Shown here one piece after another: positions 17,980 to 27,027 of a DNA stretch of 64,000 bases. Made by a program: the position numbers and the translations under genes. How positions within the stretch are numbered: the stretch's first letter is position 1; every line of letters begins with the position of its first letter. Source of the stretch: Sphingomonas zeae (lineage in GTDB: Bacteria > Pseudomonadota > Alphaproteobacteria > Sphingomonadales > Sphingomonadaceae); NCBI RefSeq assembly GCF_014197135.1, contig NZ_JACIFA010000004.1, forward strand, positions 1 through 64,000. Reading direction: 5' to 3'. The notes under the pieces were generated by a model. The model made no database searches, was not told the origin of the DNA, and worked only from the letters and a program-made list of their open reading frames with translations.

Positions 17980-19226
17980 CGCTGGCTTATGGAGCCACTT
18001 GGGCGATTGCGGGGCTGTCGACCGCGGGCGTGATCGCGCGGCCGATGCGCTGGCCCGAATGGATATGGGCGGTGGCGGGCGCGGTGCTGCTGATCGTGCT
18101 GGGCCTGATGCCGCTGGGCGAAGCCGGGCAGGCGGTGGCCAAGGGCACCGATGTCTATCTGTTCCTGATCGGCATGATGCTGCTGAGCGAGACGGCGCGC
18201 GAGCATGGCGCGTTCGACTGGATCGCCGCGACCGCCGTCAACATGGCGGGACGGTCGCGCGCCAAGCTGTTCGCGCTCGTTTATGCGACGGGCGTGGTGG
18301 TGACGACCTTCATGTCCAACGACGCGACCGCCGTGGTGCTGACTCCGGCCGTGTTCGTCGCGGCGAAGAAGGCCAAGGCCGATCCGTTGCCGCTGCTGTT
18401 CGCCTGCGCGCTCATCGCCAATGCGGCGAGCTTCGTGCTGCCCATCTCCAACCCCGCCAACCTCGTCCTGTACGGTGGGCACATGCCGCCGCTGGGGGCG
18501 TGGATGGCGGCATTCGCGCTGCCGTCGCTCGCGTCGATCCTCGTCACTTTCGCAGTGCTGCGCTTCACCCAGCGGGCGCGGATCGCGGGGAGTTGCGAAT
18601 GTGATGTGACGCGCGACACTCTGTCGAACGGCGGCAAGCTGGCGATGGCAGGGATCGGGCTGACCGCGCTGCTGCTCCTCATCGTATCGGCGCTGGATAT
18701 CGAACTCGGCCTGCCCACCGCGCTGGCGGGGATCGCGACGGCGGTGATCGTGTCGCTGCTGGCGGGGCGCTCGCCGGTGACGCTGGCGAAGTCGGTGAGC
18801 TGGGGCGTGCTGCCGCTGGCCGCCGGGCTGTTCGTACTGGTCGAGGCGCTCGACCGGACGGGCGTGATCGCCTGGGTGGCGCGCGGGCTGCGCGACATGC
18901 TGGTCGATCCGACGCGCGCGGCGGCGGTGTCGGGCACCATGCTCGCCTTTGTCAGCAATGCGATGAACAACCTGCCCGCCGGACTGGTCGCCAGCAGCGC
19001 CATCGCGCAGGCGCATCCGCCGCAGATCGTGACCGACGCGCTGCTGATCGGTGTCGATCTCGGCCCGAACCTGTCGGTGACGGGATCGCTAGCGACGATC
19101 CTGTGGCTACAGGCGATCCGGCGCGAGGGGGAGGATGTCAGCTTCCTTGCGTTCCTCAAGGTCGGCGCGGTGGCGATGCCGCTGGCCTTGGTGGCGGCGT
19201 TGGGGATGCGGTTGTTGATCGGGTGA
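17973..19226 (+). CDS. ArsB/SLC13-like permease
   Basis: A 417-residue inner-membrane permease of the ion transporter superfamily that includes ArsB and SLC13. It shows about 11 helices and two inverted halves with the motif pairs MSNDATAVVLTP and SNAMNNLPAGL, plus ISNPANLVLYG and GPNLSVTGS, which line the transport site in this superfamily. ArsB exports arsenite or antimonite; other members carry dicarboxylates or sulfate. The ATG at 17973 overlaps the upstream stop by seven bases; GTG at 17976 is also possible. A perfect 12-bp hairpin follows. No arsR or arsC is nearby, so arsenic is unproven. Confidence 0.8.
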   Translation: MVTLAYGATWAIAGLSTAGVIARPMRWPEWIWAVAGAVLLIVLGLMPLGEAGQAVAKGTDVYLFLIGMMLLSETAREHGAFDWIAATAVNMAGRSRAKLFALVYATGVVVTTFMSNDATAVVLTPAVFVAAKKAKADPLPLLFACALIANAASFVLPISNPANLVLYGGHMPPLGAWMAAFALPSLASILVTFAVLRFTQRARIAGSCECDVTRDTLSNGGKLAMAGIGLTALLLLIVSALDIELGLPTALAGIATAVIVSLLAGRSPVTLAKSVSWGVLPLAAGLFVLVEALDRTGVIAWVARGLRDMLVDPTRAAAVSGTMLAFVSNAMNNLPAGLVASSAIAQAHPPQIVTDALLIGVDLGPNLSVTGSLATILWLQAIRREGEDVSFLAFLKVGAVAMPLALVAALGMRLLIG

Positions 19227-19230
19227 GCTT

Positions 19231-19265
19231 CGCCAACCTCCGTTCGCACTGAGCGGAGGTTGGCG
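19231..19265. terminator. perfect 12-bp hairpin between convergent genes
   Basis: CGCCAACCTCCG (19231-19242) pairs exactly with CGGAGGTTGGCG (19254-19265). It lies between the permease stop and the threonine synthase stop and probably ends transcription from both sides. Confidence 0.7.
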
Positions 19266-19266
19266 A

Positions 19267-20490
19267 TTACAGCGCCGCCAGATCGATCGCCGCGTTCTTG
19301 TCCAGCCACTGACCCGCCTCGGGCATCGGGTATTTCAGCCCGGTGGCGCAGTTGAACAGCACCACCCGCTCATCCTCATCGACCAGATTGTCGCGCACCG
19401 CCTGTTTATACGCCGCCAGCGTCGCCCCGCCCTCCGGGCATAGCAGCAGGCCGTCCTTCTTCGCACAGTCCTCGACCGCTTTCAGGATCGCCGGATCGCC
19501 CACCGCCAGCGCCGCGCCACCGGACTCGCGCACCGCGCGCAGGATCAGAAAGTCGCCGACCGCCTTCGGCACGCGGATGCCCGCCGCCACCGTCGCGGCA
19601 TCCTCCCAGCGTTCGGCATGTTCTTCGCCCGCCTCGAACGCGCGGACGATGGGCGCGCATCCGCTGGCCTGCACCGCATACATGCGCGGGCGCTTGGCGC
19701 CGATCCAGCCCAGCCGCTCCATCTCGTCGAATGCCTTCCACATCCCGATCAGGCCGGTGCCGCCGCCGGTCGGATAGAAAATCGCATCGGGCAGTTCCCA
19801 GCCCAGCTGGGCGGCCAGCTCCAGGCCCATCGTCTTCTTGCCCTCGATCCGGTAAGGCTCCTTCAGCGTCGAGAAGTCGAACCAGCGCCCCTCGGCCGCA
19901 CCGCGCCCGACGATCGCGCCGCATTCGTCAATCTGGCCGTTGACCCGCCAGACCCGCGCACCCTGCGCGGCGATCTCGCGGACGTTTACTTCCGGAGTCT
20001 CTTCCGGGCAGAGGATCACCGTCTCGATCCCGCAGCGCGCCGCATAGGCGGCGAGCGCGGCACCCGCATTGCCGTTGGTCGGCATCGCAATCCGGGTGAC
20101 GCCCAATTCACGCGCCATCGCCACCGCCATGACCAGGCCGCGCGCCTTGAACGATCCGGTCGGCAGCCGTCCCTCGTCCTTGACCAGCACCGATCCGCCG
20201 CCCGAGCGCGGGATGGGGACCAGCGGCGTCTCGATCTCGCCCAGCGACACGATGCTTGTCGTACGCCGCACGGGCAGCAGTTCGCGCCAGCGCCACAAAT
20301 CGGTCTCGCGTGCGGCGATGGTGTCGCGCGACACGGCCCGGCCCAGCGCCTCCAGATCGTAACGAACGAGCAATGGCCGCCCCGCGCGCGACAGGCCGTG
20401 AAGCTGGTCCGCTTCGTAGCGTTCGCCAGTCAGCGAGCATTCCAGATGGGTGACGAAGGTCGGGCGGTCTTCGGTGAGGTTGCGATTCAT
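19267..20490 (-). CDS. thrC: threonine synthase
   Basis: A 407-residue PLP enzyme of fold type II that converts O-phosphohomoserine to threonine. The PLP lysine is K115 in TGSFKARG. The phosphate-cradle PTNGNAGAALAAYA follows, and the glycine loop YPTGGGTGLIGMW sits in the middle. The N-terminus (HLECSLTGERYE) resembles the short zinc-ribbon-like lead of this branch, but with too few cysteines to bind zinc. No other threonine gene is adjacent. It could also be annotated as a general pyridoxal-phosphate-dependent enzyme; threonine synthase is favoured by length and N-terminus. Confidence 0.85.
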   Translation of the reverse strand: MNRNLTEDRPTFVTHLECSLTGERYEADQLHGLSRAGRPLLVRYDLEALGRAVSRDTIAARETDLWRWRELLPVRRTTSIVSLGEIETPLVPIPRSGGGSVLVKDEGRLPTGSFKARGLVMAVAMARELGVTRIAMPTNGNAGAALAAYAARCGIETVILCPEETPEVNVREIAAQGARVWRVNGQIDECGAIVGRGAAEGRWFDFSTLKEPYRIEGKKTMGLELAAQLGWELPDAIFYPTGGGTGLIGMWKAFDEMERLGWIGAKRPRMYAVQASGCAPIVRAFEAGEEHAERWEDAATVAAGIRVPKAVGDFLILRAVRESGGAALAVGDPAILKAVEDCAKKDGLLLCPEGGATLAAYKQAVRDNLVDEDERVVLFNCATGLKYPMPEAGQWLDKNAAIDLAAL

Positions 20491-20530
20491 GCGGCCAGCC
20501 TATCGGCCGAAACCGCCCAATGCCATAGGT

Positions 20531-21310
20531 TCAGCCGGGGCTTGCCGCCGATCCGGCGAGCAGGCCGCCGTCGATATTGAACTCCGACCCGGTGATGTAG
20601 GTCGCCTCGTCGGAGGCCAGCATGACCGCGATCGCCGCCACTTCGTCCGGCTCGCCGAAGCGCTTGAGCGGGGTGTCGGCGACCAAAGCCGCCATCTTCG
20701 CCGCACGGTCGGGGCCGTCGCCCAGCATCGGCTCCCAGATGGGGGTCAGGATCGCGGCGGGGTGGATGGAGTTGCAGCGAATCTTCCACCCCTTTTGCGC
20801 GCAATAGAGCGCCACCGTCTTGCTATGGTTGCGGATCGCCGCCTTGGACGAGGCATAGGCGGCCGCACCCGGAATGCCGACCAGCCCCGAGCGCGACGAG
20901 ATGTTGATGATCGAACCCGCGCCCGCCGCCTTCATCGCGCCGATGGCATAGCGACACCCCAGGAAGGTGCCGTCTAGATTGACCCGGTGCACCGCGCGCC
21001 AGTCCTCCAGCGCGGCGTGTTCCGGGTCATGGGGCACGAAGCCGTCCTCGAAGCCGGTGATCCCGGCATTGTTGACGACAACATCGACGGTGGGAATGAC
21101 TTGGGCGAGGCGTGACCAGTCGGCTTCCTCGGCGACGTTCAGCGGCTCGAAACGACAGCCCAGCGCATCGGCGGCGGCCTGCCCGTCTTCGGCATCGCGG
21201 TCGGTCAGGATGACGGTGGCGCTTTCCTCGTGAAAGCGCCGGGCGATGGCGTGGCCGATCCCGCGCGCGGCACCGGTGACGACGCACGTCTTCATGGACA
21301 AACGTGACAT
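20531..21310 (-). CDS. SDR family oxidoreductase
   Basis: A 259-residue classical short-chain dehydrogenase/reductase. The cofactor loop TGAARGIG is at residues 12-19, NNAG in the central strand, and the catalytic Y-x-x-x-K in YASSK. The TDRD-type acidic residue after strand 2 points to NAD(H). The start at 21310 has GAGAG upstream; ATG 21295 lacks a ribosome-binding site. It is next to and divergent from the dienelactone hydrolase. The substrate is unknown. Confidence 0.87.
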   Translation of the reverse strand: MSRLSMKTCVVTGAARGIGHAIARRFHEESATVILTDRDAEDGQAAADALGCRFEPLNVAEEADWSRLAQVIPTVDVVVNNAGITGFEDGFVPHDPEHAALEDWRAVHRVNLDGTFLGCRYAIGAMKAAGAGSIINISSRSGLVGIPGAAAYASSKAAIRNHSKTVALYCAQKGWKIRCNSIHPAAILTPIWEPMLGDGPDRAAKMAALVADTPLKRFGEPDEVAAIAVMLASDEATYITGSEFNIDGGLLAGSAASPG

Positions 21311-21426
21311 AAATCTCTCGAAATGGAGGGGCAAAAGCGACGGCTGGTGCCGCCTTACTCTCTGTGCCGCGTCAGCGGTGCCGCTGGATCATCTCGAGAA
21401 CTCCCTGCGAATTGGGTGCTCCCATC

Positions 21427-21438
21427 CTATCATGATAG
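21427..21438. promoter_or_regulatory. 12-bp perfect palindrome between SDR and hydrolase genes
   Basis: CTATCATGATAG lies 62 bases before the dienelactone hydrolase start, within the divergent promoter area. It may be an operator. It is short enough that chance cannot be excluded. Confidence 0.35.
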
Positions 21439-21500
21439 CGGGCCGGTTGCACCCCCCGTGCCAGAGTGCGAAGGGCGGGCGCCAGCAAAGGAGCGCGCCC

Positions 21501-22244
21501 ATGATTATCATCAGCGACGAAACCCAGGATGTCCAAGTGCCCGGCAGCGGCACGATGCGGATGCACCTGTTCCGCCCTGCGATCGAGGGGCGCTTTCCCG
21601 GCATTCTGCTGTTTTCGGAAATCTATCAGGTGACGGCGCCTATCCGGCGGCTGGCTACGATGCTGGCGGGGCAGGGCTATGTCGTCGCGGTTCCGGAAGT
21701 CTATCACGAATATGAGCCTGCCGGGACCGTGCTCGCCTATGACAAGCCGGGCACCGATCGCGGCAACGACCTGAAATTCACCAAGCCGGTGGCGGCCTAT
21801 GATGCCGATGCGAAGGCAGGGCTGGGCGCGTTGGCGGCGCATCCGGCATGCAACGGGCGGCTGGGCACGTTCGGCGTTTGCCTGGGCGGGCATCTGGCAT
21901 ACCGCGCCGCGCTCGACCCTCGCGTATCGGCGGCGGCCTGTTTCTATGCGACCGACATCCATTCGGGCACGCTGGGCGAGGGACGGAGCGACGACAGTCT
22001 CGCGCGGATGGACGAACTGAAGGCCGAGGTGATGTTCGTCTGGGGACGACAGGATCCGCATGTGCCCTTTGCCGGACGCGAGGCGATCCGTGCGCGGCTG
22101 GAAGAGGTGGGCGCCGCTTATGAATGGCATGAGGTGGCCGGGCAGCACGCCTTTCTGCGCGACGAGGGGCCACGCTACGATCCGGCGCTGTTCCTTCAGG
22201 CGATGGCCTGGACGCTGGCGCTCTACGCCCGCGCGCTGCGCTAG
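21501..22244 (+). CDS. dienelactone hydrolase family protein
   Basis: A 247-residue alpha/beta hydrolase of the dienelactone hydrolase family. The triad is visible: Cys127 in GVCLGGHLA, Asp185 in GRQDPHVP and His216 in GQHAFLRDE. The Cys nucleophile is the mark that separates this family from ordinary Ser esterases. It would open lactones such as dienelactone in aromatic breakdown, yet no catechol-pathway gene is near. AAAGGAG lies before the ATG at 21501, so upstream frame is excluded. Confidence 0.9.
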   Translation: MIIISDETQDVQVPGSGTMRMHLFRPAIEGRFPGILLFSEIYQVTAPIRRLATMLAGQGYVVAVPEVYHEYEPAGTVLAYDKPGTDRGNDLKFTKPVAAYDADAKAGLGALAAHPACNGRLGTFGVCLGGHLAYRAALDPRVSAAACFYATDIHSGTLGEGRSDDSLARMDELKAEVMFVWGRQDPHVPFAGREAIRARLEEVGAAYEWHEVAGQHAFLRDEGPRYDPALFLQAMAWTLALYARALR

Positions 22245-22307
22245 GCGGCGTTTGCCGAAGATTAACCGATTCCCATCAATATGGGCGGGAAGGATATCCG
22301 CCTGCCC

Positions 22308-22886
22308 ATGTTCATATTTCCACCCGCCCGCCGTCATGGCGCTCGACCAGCGATCCTGACCGATCGGCGGGGGGCGGTGCTCGTCGAGTTTGCGCTGGTC
22401 GCGGCGCCCTTCATTGCACTGTTGCTGGCCATCCTCCAGTCGAGCCTCGCCTATCTGGCGCAGGAAGCACTGGAGAGCGCGGTCGAGGTGGCTGCGCGCG
22501 GCATCGTCACCGGCCAGACCCAGGCCGCCGACCTGCAGGGCAGCGGCACCGGCATGACCAAGGCGCAGCTGGCCGAGCGGTTCCGCAGCAAGGGCTGCCA
22601 GTCGCTCCCCAGTTTCCTGTCCTGCTCGCGCCTGTTCGTCGATGTGCAGAGCGTGGCCGCGGGCACCGCGGTTCCGAGCTCCGGCCCCCCGCCATTGACC
22701 TTTGATGCGACGGGCAAGCCCATCAATCCGTCCTATGATACTGGGTCGCAAGGCTCGCTCGTCACGGTGCGCTTCATCTATCTCTGGCCGTTGCCGATCG
22801 CGCCCGCCGCCGACCTGTCGCCGCTCAGCCGCAAGCCGACCGTGCTGGTCGCGACATCGGTGTCGAAGACCGAGGCCTATCTGTGA
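22308..22886 (+). CDS. TadE-like pilus-associated protein
   Basis: A protein of about 192 residues whose TadE domain (RRGAVLVEFALVAAPFIALL) begins near the N-terminus; the invariant Glu after the GAVLVE motif and the single helix are typical. It anchors in the inner membrane with a periplasmic tail containing two Cys (CQSLPSFLSC). TadE-like proteins are minor pilins of type IVc pili. The start is uncertain between 22281 and 22308; GGAAGG lies before the second. Its stop overlaps the next gene's GTG. Confidence 0.75.
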   Translation: MFIFPPARRHGARPAILTDRRGAVLVEFALVAAPFIALLLAILQSSLAYLAQEALESAVEVAARGIVTGQTQAADLQGSGTGMTKAQLAERFRSKGCQSLPSFLSCSRLFVDVQSVAAGTAVPSSGPPPLTFDATGKPINPSYDTGSQGSLVTVRFIYLWPLPIAPAADLSPLSRKPTVLVATSVSKTEAYL

Positions 22887-23425
22887 CGGTTCACCTTTTC
22901 CAAGATCTCCGCGGCGATCGGCGCGGCGTCGCACTGGTCGAGTTCGCGATCATCCTGCCGGTCATGCTGGTGCTGTATCTGGGCGGGGTGCAGTTGCAGG
23001 ACGCGATGGCCTGCAAGCGCAAGGTGACGATCACCACGCGCGCGGCGGTCGATCTGATCGCCCAGAACACGACCGGTCAGATGTCGGGCGCGGAAGTCCA
23101 GTCGAACCTGATGGCTGCCGCACAGGTGATGCAGCCCTATGCCGCGCAGGATGCGCAGATCCGCGTGACCGAAGTGGCGACGGACGCGAACGGAAAAACC
23201 AGCGTGGTATGGAGCCGGGGCCTCAACGTCACGGCATATTCCCCTGGGCAGGCCATGGACATTCCGCCTGCGATGAAAACGCCGAACGCGACCTTCCTGG
23301 TCGCGCAGGTCAGCTACCCCTATCGCCCCCCCACGAGTTTCGGTCAGTTCGGCCCGATGACGCTCAGCGATATGCTGTGGATGGTCCCGCGCAACACCGA
23401 CCAGATCGCCTGCCCGGATTGCTGA
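22883..23425 (+). CDS. TadE-like pilus-associated protein, second copy
   Basis: A 180-residue TadE-type protein beginning with GTG that overlaps the preceding stop as GTGA. RRGVALVEFAIILPVMLVLYL at residues 14-34 is the conserved helix; residue Glu20 matches the pilin signature. The remainder is extracytoplasmic, with CPDC at the C-terminus. Its stop overlaps the TadG start. It is the middle gene of a three-gene cluster. Confidence 0.8.
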   Translation: MTVHLFQDLRGDRRGVALVEFAIILPVMLVLYLGGVQLQDAMACKRKVTITTRAAVDLIAQNTTGQMSGAEVQSNLMAAAQVMQPYAAQDAQIRVTEVATDANGKTSVVWSRGLNVTAYSPGQAMDIPPAMKTPNATFLVAQVSYPYRPPTSFGQFGPMTLSDMLWMVPRNTDQIACPDC

Positions 23426-24750
23426 TGCCCATGATCCTTTCTTTCTATCGCTCCACGGTCGGGGTGCTGCGCCAGCGTCGTGGCGCGGTGATGATGATGT
23501 TCGCCATGGCGCTGCCCGTCCTGACCTTCGCGATCGGCATGGGCATCGATTATGCCCGCGCGATGAAGGCGCAGACCAAGATGAATGCGGTAGCCGACTC
23601 TGCCGCGCTGTCGGCGGTCAGCAAGGTCGCGATGGGGATGTCCGACAGCGATGCGGTGGCCTATGCCCGCAAAATCTTCGATGCGCAGGCGCTGTCGCTC
23701 GTCAATGCCGGCGATATCGCTGTCTCCAACGTAACGATCAACGCGCCGACCGACGCCAATGGCCGCCGCAATGCCACGGTCAGCTATACGGGCGTATCGA
23801 ACAATGTCTTTGCCCGGATTCTGGGGCTGAATACATTGACCATCAAGGGTCGGTCGCAGACGACGAACGCCGTCGCGCCCGACATCAATTTCTACATGCT
23901 GCTCGACGTGTCCAGTTCGATGGCACTGCCGACCACCAGCAAGGGGTTGGCCAAGGTCGCGGCGAGCAATTCGCGCAATTGCCAGTTCGCCTGCCATGCG
24001 GCCAACGACCTAAAGGGGCGGAATGCCCAGGGCAAAATGGTCGACCTATACGACGTGGCCAAATCCTATGGCCTGACGCTGCGCATCGACGACGAGGGGA
24101 CGGCGGTGTCGCGGTTGACGGCGAACGCGACCAGCACGTCGAGCAAGACGGGCGCAAGCTATCAGATCGCCATCGCGACGTTCCGCGGACGCGGCGGGTT
24201 CACGCTGCTTCAGAAACTCACGTCGGACATGGCCCTGGCCGCCAAGGCGACCGCGAACCTGGCGCCGTTCAAATATGACCGGAACGGTTGCCCGACCTCC
24301 GCCTGCCAGTCGACCGAAGTGGGCTATAACGACACCGATACCGGCACCAGCGACGCGATGACGCAGGTCAACAAGCTGATCAATCCGCCAGGCAACGGCA
24401 TCAATAATGCCGCGCCCCAGGCGGTGCTGTTCCTCGTCACCGACGGGATGCGCGACGAGTTGCGCAGCAACGGCAAGCCGGAAATCGCGATCGACACTGT
24501 GCCGTGCAGCACGATCAAGGCGCGCGGCGTGCGGATCGCGGTGCTCTACACCGAATATCTGCCCGAATCGCTGACCGGCGACGATTGGTCGCAAACGAAT
24601 ATCGCGCCCTATCTCTACAAGGTCGAACCCGCGCTTCAGGCCTGCTCGTCACCCGGCCTCTACACCAAGGTGTCTACCGATCAGGACATTTCGGCCGCCA
24701 TGGCCGCGCTGTTCCAGAACGCCGTGGCGACCGCACGCATCACCCAGTAA
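23425..24750 (+). CDS. TadG-like protein with von Willebrand A domain
   Basis: A 441-residue protein combining a TadE/G-like N-terminal helix (RRGAVMMMFAMALPVLTF, residues 19-36) and a von Willebrand factor A domain. The metal-ion-dependent adhesion site DVSSSM begins at Asp161, and VLFLVTDGM is its second loop. Four or more cysteines suggest disulfides outside the cell. TadG proteins belong to Flp pilus loci, yet no tadA, cpaB or flp gene is near. The start overlaps the previous stop (TGATG). It converges on the ABC-F gene. Confidence 0.82.
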   Translation: MPMILSFYRSTVGVLRQRRGAVMMMFAMALPVLTFAIGMGIDYARAMKAQTKMNAVADSAALSAVSKVAMGMSDSDAVAYARKIFDAQALSLVNAGDIAVSNVTINAPTDANGRRNATVSYTGVSNNVFARILGLNTLTIKGRSQTTNAVAPDINFYMLLDVSSSMALPTTSKGLAKVAASNSRNCQFACHAANDLKGRNAQGKMVDLYDVAKSYGLTLRIDDEGTAVSRLTANATSTSSKTGASYQIAIATFRGRGGFTLLQKLTSDMALAAKATANLAPFKYDRNGCPTSACQSTEVGYNDTDTGTSDAMTQVNKLINPPGNGINNAAPQAVLFLVTDGMRDELRSNGKPEIAIDTVPCSTIKARGVRIAVLYTEYLPESLTGDDWSQTNIAPYLYKVEPALQACSSPGLYTKVSTDQDISAAMAALFQNAVATARITQ

Positions 24751-24753
24751 CCG

Positions 24754-24775
24754 GGCGGGGGCGTATCACCCCGCC
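24754..24775. terminator. hairpin between convergent genes
   Basis: GGCGGGG (24754-24760) pairs with CCCCGCC (24769-24775) over eight bases. It sits after tadG and overlaps the last codons of the convergent ABC-F gene. Confidence 0.45.
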
Positions 24776-26550
24776 AGCGCCTCGACCTGCTCGGCCAGTT
24801 CCAGCCAGCGCATCTCGGCCTCGTCCTTTTCGCCGCGTGCCTTTTCGATCGCCTTCATCAGCCGGTCGAATTGCCCTGGGTCCTTGGCATAGAGATCGGG
24901 GTCGGCGAGCTTGGCTTCGTCGCGCGCGATGGCGGCCTCCAGTTCTTCGATCCGCTTGGGCAGCAGTTCGTAGTCGCGCTGGTCCTTGTAGCTGAGCTTG
25001 GTCTTCGCCTGCAAGGGCGCAGCGGGGGAGGGGGCGGCCTTGACGGGAGCCTTCTTCGCCTCCGCCGGCGGCTTACGCTTGGCGACCCAGTCGGCATAGC
25101 CGCCCGCAACGACATCGACATTGCCCGACCCGTCGAGCCCCAGCGTCACCGTCACCGTGCGGTCGAGGAAGTCGCGATCGTGGCTGACGATCAGGACGGT
25201 ACCTTCATAATCGCCGATCACCTCCTGCAACAGGTCGAGCGTCTCCAGGTCGAGATCGTTGGTCGGTTCGTCGAGGACCAGCAGATTGGACTCGCGTGCA
25301 AACTCGCGGGCGAGCAGCAGCCGCGAACGCTCGCCGCCCGACAGGGTGCCGATTTTCGCTTCGGTCAGCGAGGGATCGAACAGGAACTCCTTCAGATAGC
25401 CGTGGATATGCTTGCGCGTTCCCCGCACGTCGATCCAGTCGCCGCCGTCCGCCAGCACCTCGCGCACCCGCTTTTCGGGTGCCATCAGCTTGCGTTGCTG
25501 ATCGATGATGACGCCGTCCAGCGTCTTGGCCAGGAAGACGCTACCCTCGTCGGGCTCGATCTCGCCGGTCAGCAGGCGGAGCAGCGTCGTCTTGCCCGCC
25601 CCGTTCGAGCCGACGATGCCGATCCTGTCGCCGCGCGTGACCTTCAGGCTCAGGTCCTTGATGATCGTGCGGTCGCCGTACCGCTTGGTGACATGCTCGG
25701 CCTTGATGACCTCCTTGGTCTTCACATCGTCCGAGGCGATGCCGAGCTTGGCGGCGCCCTGCGGGCCGATCATCGCGGCGCGAGTGGCGCGCATCTGGTG
25801 TAACTTTTCCAGACGGCCCTGGTTGCGCTTGCGCCGCGCGGTGACGCCGCGATGGAGCCAATGCTCCTCGATCTTGAGTTTCGCGTCCAGCTTCTCGGCG
25901 GCGCGCTGTTCCTCGGCATAGACCTGTTCGGTCCACGCATCGAAGCCACCGAAGCCGACCTCGTTGCGGCGCATCTGGCCGCGATCCAGCCAGAGCGTCG
26001 ACTTGGTCAGGCGCGTCAGGAAGGTGCGGTCGTGGCTGATGACCACGAACGCGCCGGTGAACCGCTTCAGCCAGTCCTCCAGCCATTCGATGGCGGCGAG
26101 GTCGAGATGGTTGGTCGGCTCGTCGAGCAGCAGTACGTCGGGGTTCATCGCCAGCGCGCGCACGATCGCCGCGCGGCGCCGCTCGCCGCCGCTGGCGGTC
26201 GCGGCGTCACGGGTCAGGTCGATGCCCAGCTGTCCGGCGATGGCATCGGCCTCATATCCCTCCGGCGCATCCTCGCCTGACAGGACATAGTCGGCCAGCG
26301 TGGCGCAGCCGGTCAGGTCGGGGTCCTGTTCCAGATACACCACATGGGTGCCCGGCACGATCACCCGGCGGCCCTCGTCCGAATCGATGATGCCGGCCAT
26401 CAGCTTCAGAAGCGTCGATTTGCCTGCCCCGTTGCGCCCGATCAGCGCCAGCCGGTCGCGTGGACCGACATGGATGTCGAGATGCCGGAAGAGCCAGCCC
26501 GAGCCTTGTACAAGGCCCAGGTCTTCGTAGGAAAGAACGGGTGCTGCCAT
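24766..26550 (-). CDS. ABC-F family ATPase
   Basis: A 594-residue soluble protein with two ABC ATPase domains and no membrane part. Walker A motifs are GRNGAGKST and GSNGAGKTT, and each domain has its LSGGE-type and DEPTNHLD/DEPTNDLD motifs. A charged C-terminal coiled coil ends the protein (about residues 520-590), as in Uup. Such proteins act on the ribosome or, for Uup, in genome maintenance. The basic linker between domains fits ribosome binding. ATG 26550 is chosen because homologues start near MAAPVLSYE; the ribosome-binding site is weak. Confidence 0.88.
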   Translation of the reverse strand: MAAPVLSYEDLGLVQGSGWLFRHLDIHVGPRDRLALIGRNGAGKSTLLKLMAGIIDSDEGRRVIVPGTHVVYLEQDPDLTGCATLADYVLSGEDAPEGYEADAIAGQLGIDLTRDAATASGGERRRAAIVRALAMNPDVLLLDEPTNHLDLAAIEWLEDWLKRFTGAFVVISHDRTFLTRLTKSTLWLDRGQMRRNEVGFGGFDAWTEQVYAEEQRAAEKLDAKLKIEEHWLHRGVTARRKRNQGRLEKLHQMRATRAAMIGPQGAAKLGIASDDVKTKEVIKAEHVTKRYGDRTIIKDLSLKVTRGDRIGIVGSNGAGKTTLLRLLTGEIEPDEGSVFLAKTLDGVIIDQQRKLMAPEKRVREVLADGGDWIDVRGTRKHIHGYLKEFLFDPSLTEAKIGTLSGGERSRLLLAREFARESNLLVLDEPTNDLDLETLDLLQEVIGDYEGTVLIVSHDRDFLDRTVTVTLGLDGSGNVDVVAGGYADWVAKRKPPAEAKKAPVKAAPSPAAPLQAKTKLSYKDQRDYELLPKRIEELEAAIARDEAKLADPDLYAKDPGQFDRLMKAIEKARGEKDEAEMRWLELAEQVEALAG

Positions 26551-26624
26551 GATGACGATGCAGTTAGGGGCGCGGGCGGAACCCGGCAAGCGCCTCGCGC
26601 GCTGTCCCGGGCCTGCACGATCCA

Positions 26625-26640
26625 TTCAGAGGCTGTTCAA
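26625..26640 (+). promoter_or_regulatory. direct repeat resembling an OmpR-family binding site
   Basis: TTCAG at 26625-26629 and TTCAA at 26636-26640 lie one helical turn (11 bases) apart, just upstream of the PepSY-regulator-kinase operon. Tandem half sites of this spacing are typical for OmpR/PhoP-type regulators, so the operon may control itself. Confidence 0.4.
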
Positions 26641-26663
26641 CGGTTGACCGCTATGCCACTTTC

Positions 26664-26981
26664 ATGTCGATGACCGTCCTTCTGGCTCTGCTCGCCGCAC
26701 CAATGGGTTCGCCGCTGATGGCCGGATCCCCGATGGGAACGGGGCTCGACCAGCGTCGCGGGGACCAGATCCGCGCCTATCAACAGCGCAAGGAAGGCAA
26801 TCTGTCGCTGCGCGAGATCGAGGCGCGGGTGGTGCCTACCATGCGCGATTCGCAATATATCGGCTTCGATTATGATGCCTCGGCGGCGGTTTACACGCTC
26901 AAATTCCTGCGCAATGGCACGGTTATCTGGGTGGAGGTGGACGGCCGCACCGGCAAGGTCATCGGCCGAACCGACGGCTGA
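26664..26981 (+). CDS. PepSY-domain exported protein
   Basis: A 105-residue protein with a signal peptide (MSMTVLLALLAAPMG...) and one PepSY-like domain in which VDGRTGKVIGRTDG ends the sequence. PepSY domains often restrain proteases or act as sensor partners outside the cytoplasm. It lies 46 bases upstream of the response regulator and probably shares its promoter, so a role in signal input is likely but inferred. Confidence 0.75.
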   Translation: MSMTVLLALLAAPMGSPLMAGSPMGTGLDQRRGDQIRAYQQRKEGNLSLREIEARVVPTMRDSQYIGFDYDASAAVYTLKFLRNGTVIWVEVDGRTGKVIGRTDG

Positions 26982-27027
26982 TGACCGGCCTATTGGCTAA
27001 TTCCATGAAATTACAGGGAGTTTTGCG

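Noticed and set aside
17973..19226. Labelling the permease as a confirmed arsenite pump of an ars operon
   Set aside because: The ArsB-like fold is shared with other anion permeases and no arsR, arsC, arsH or arsA gene is present.
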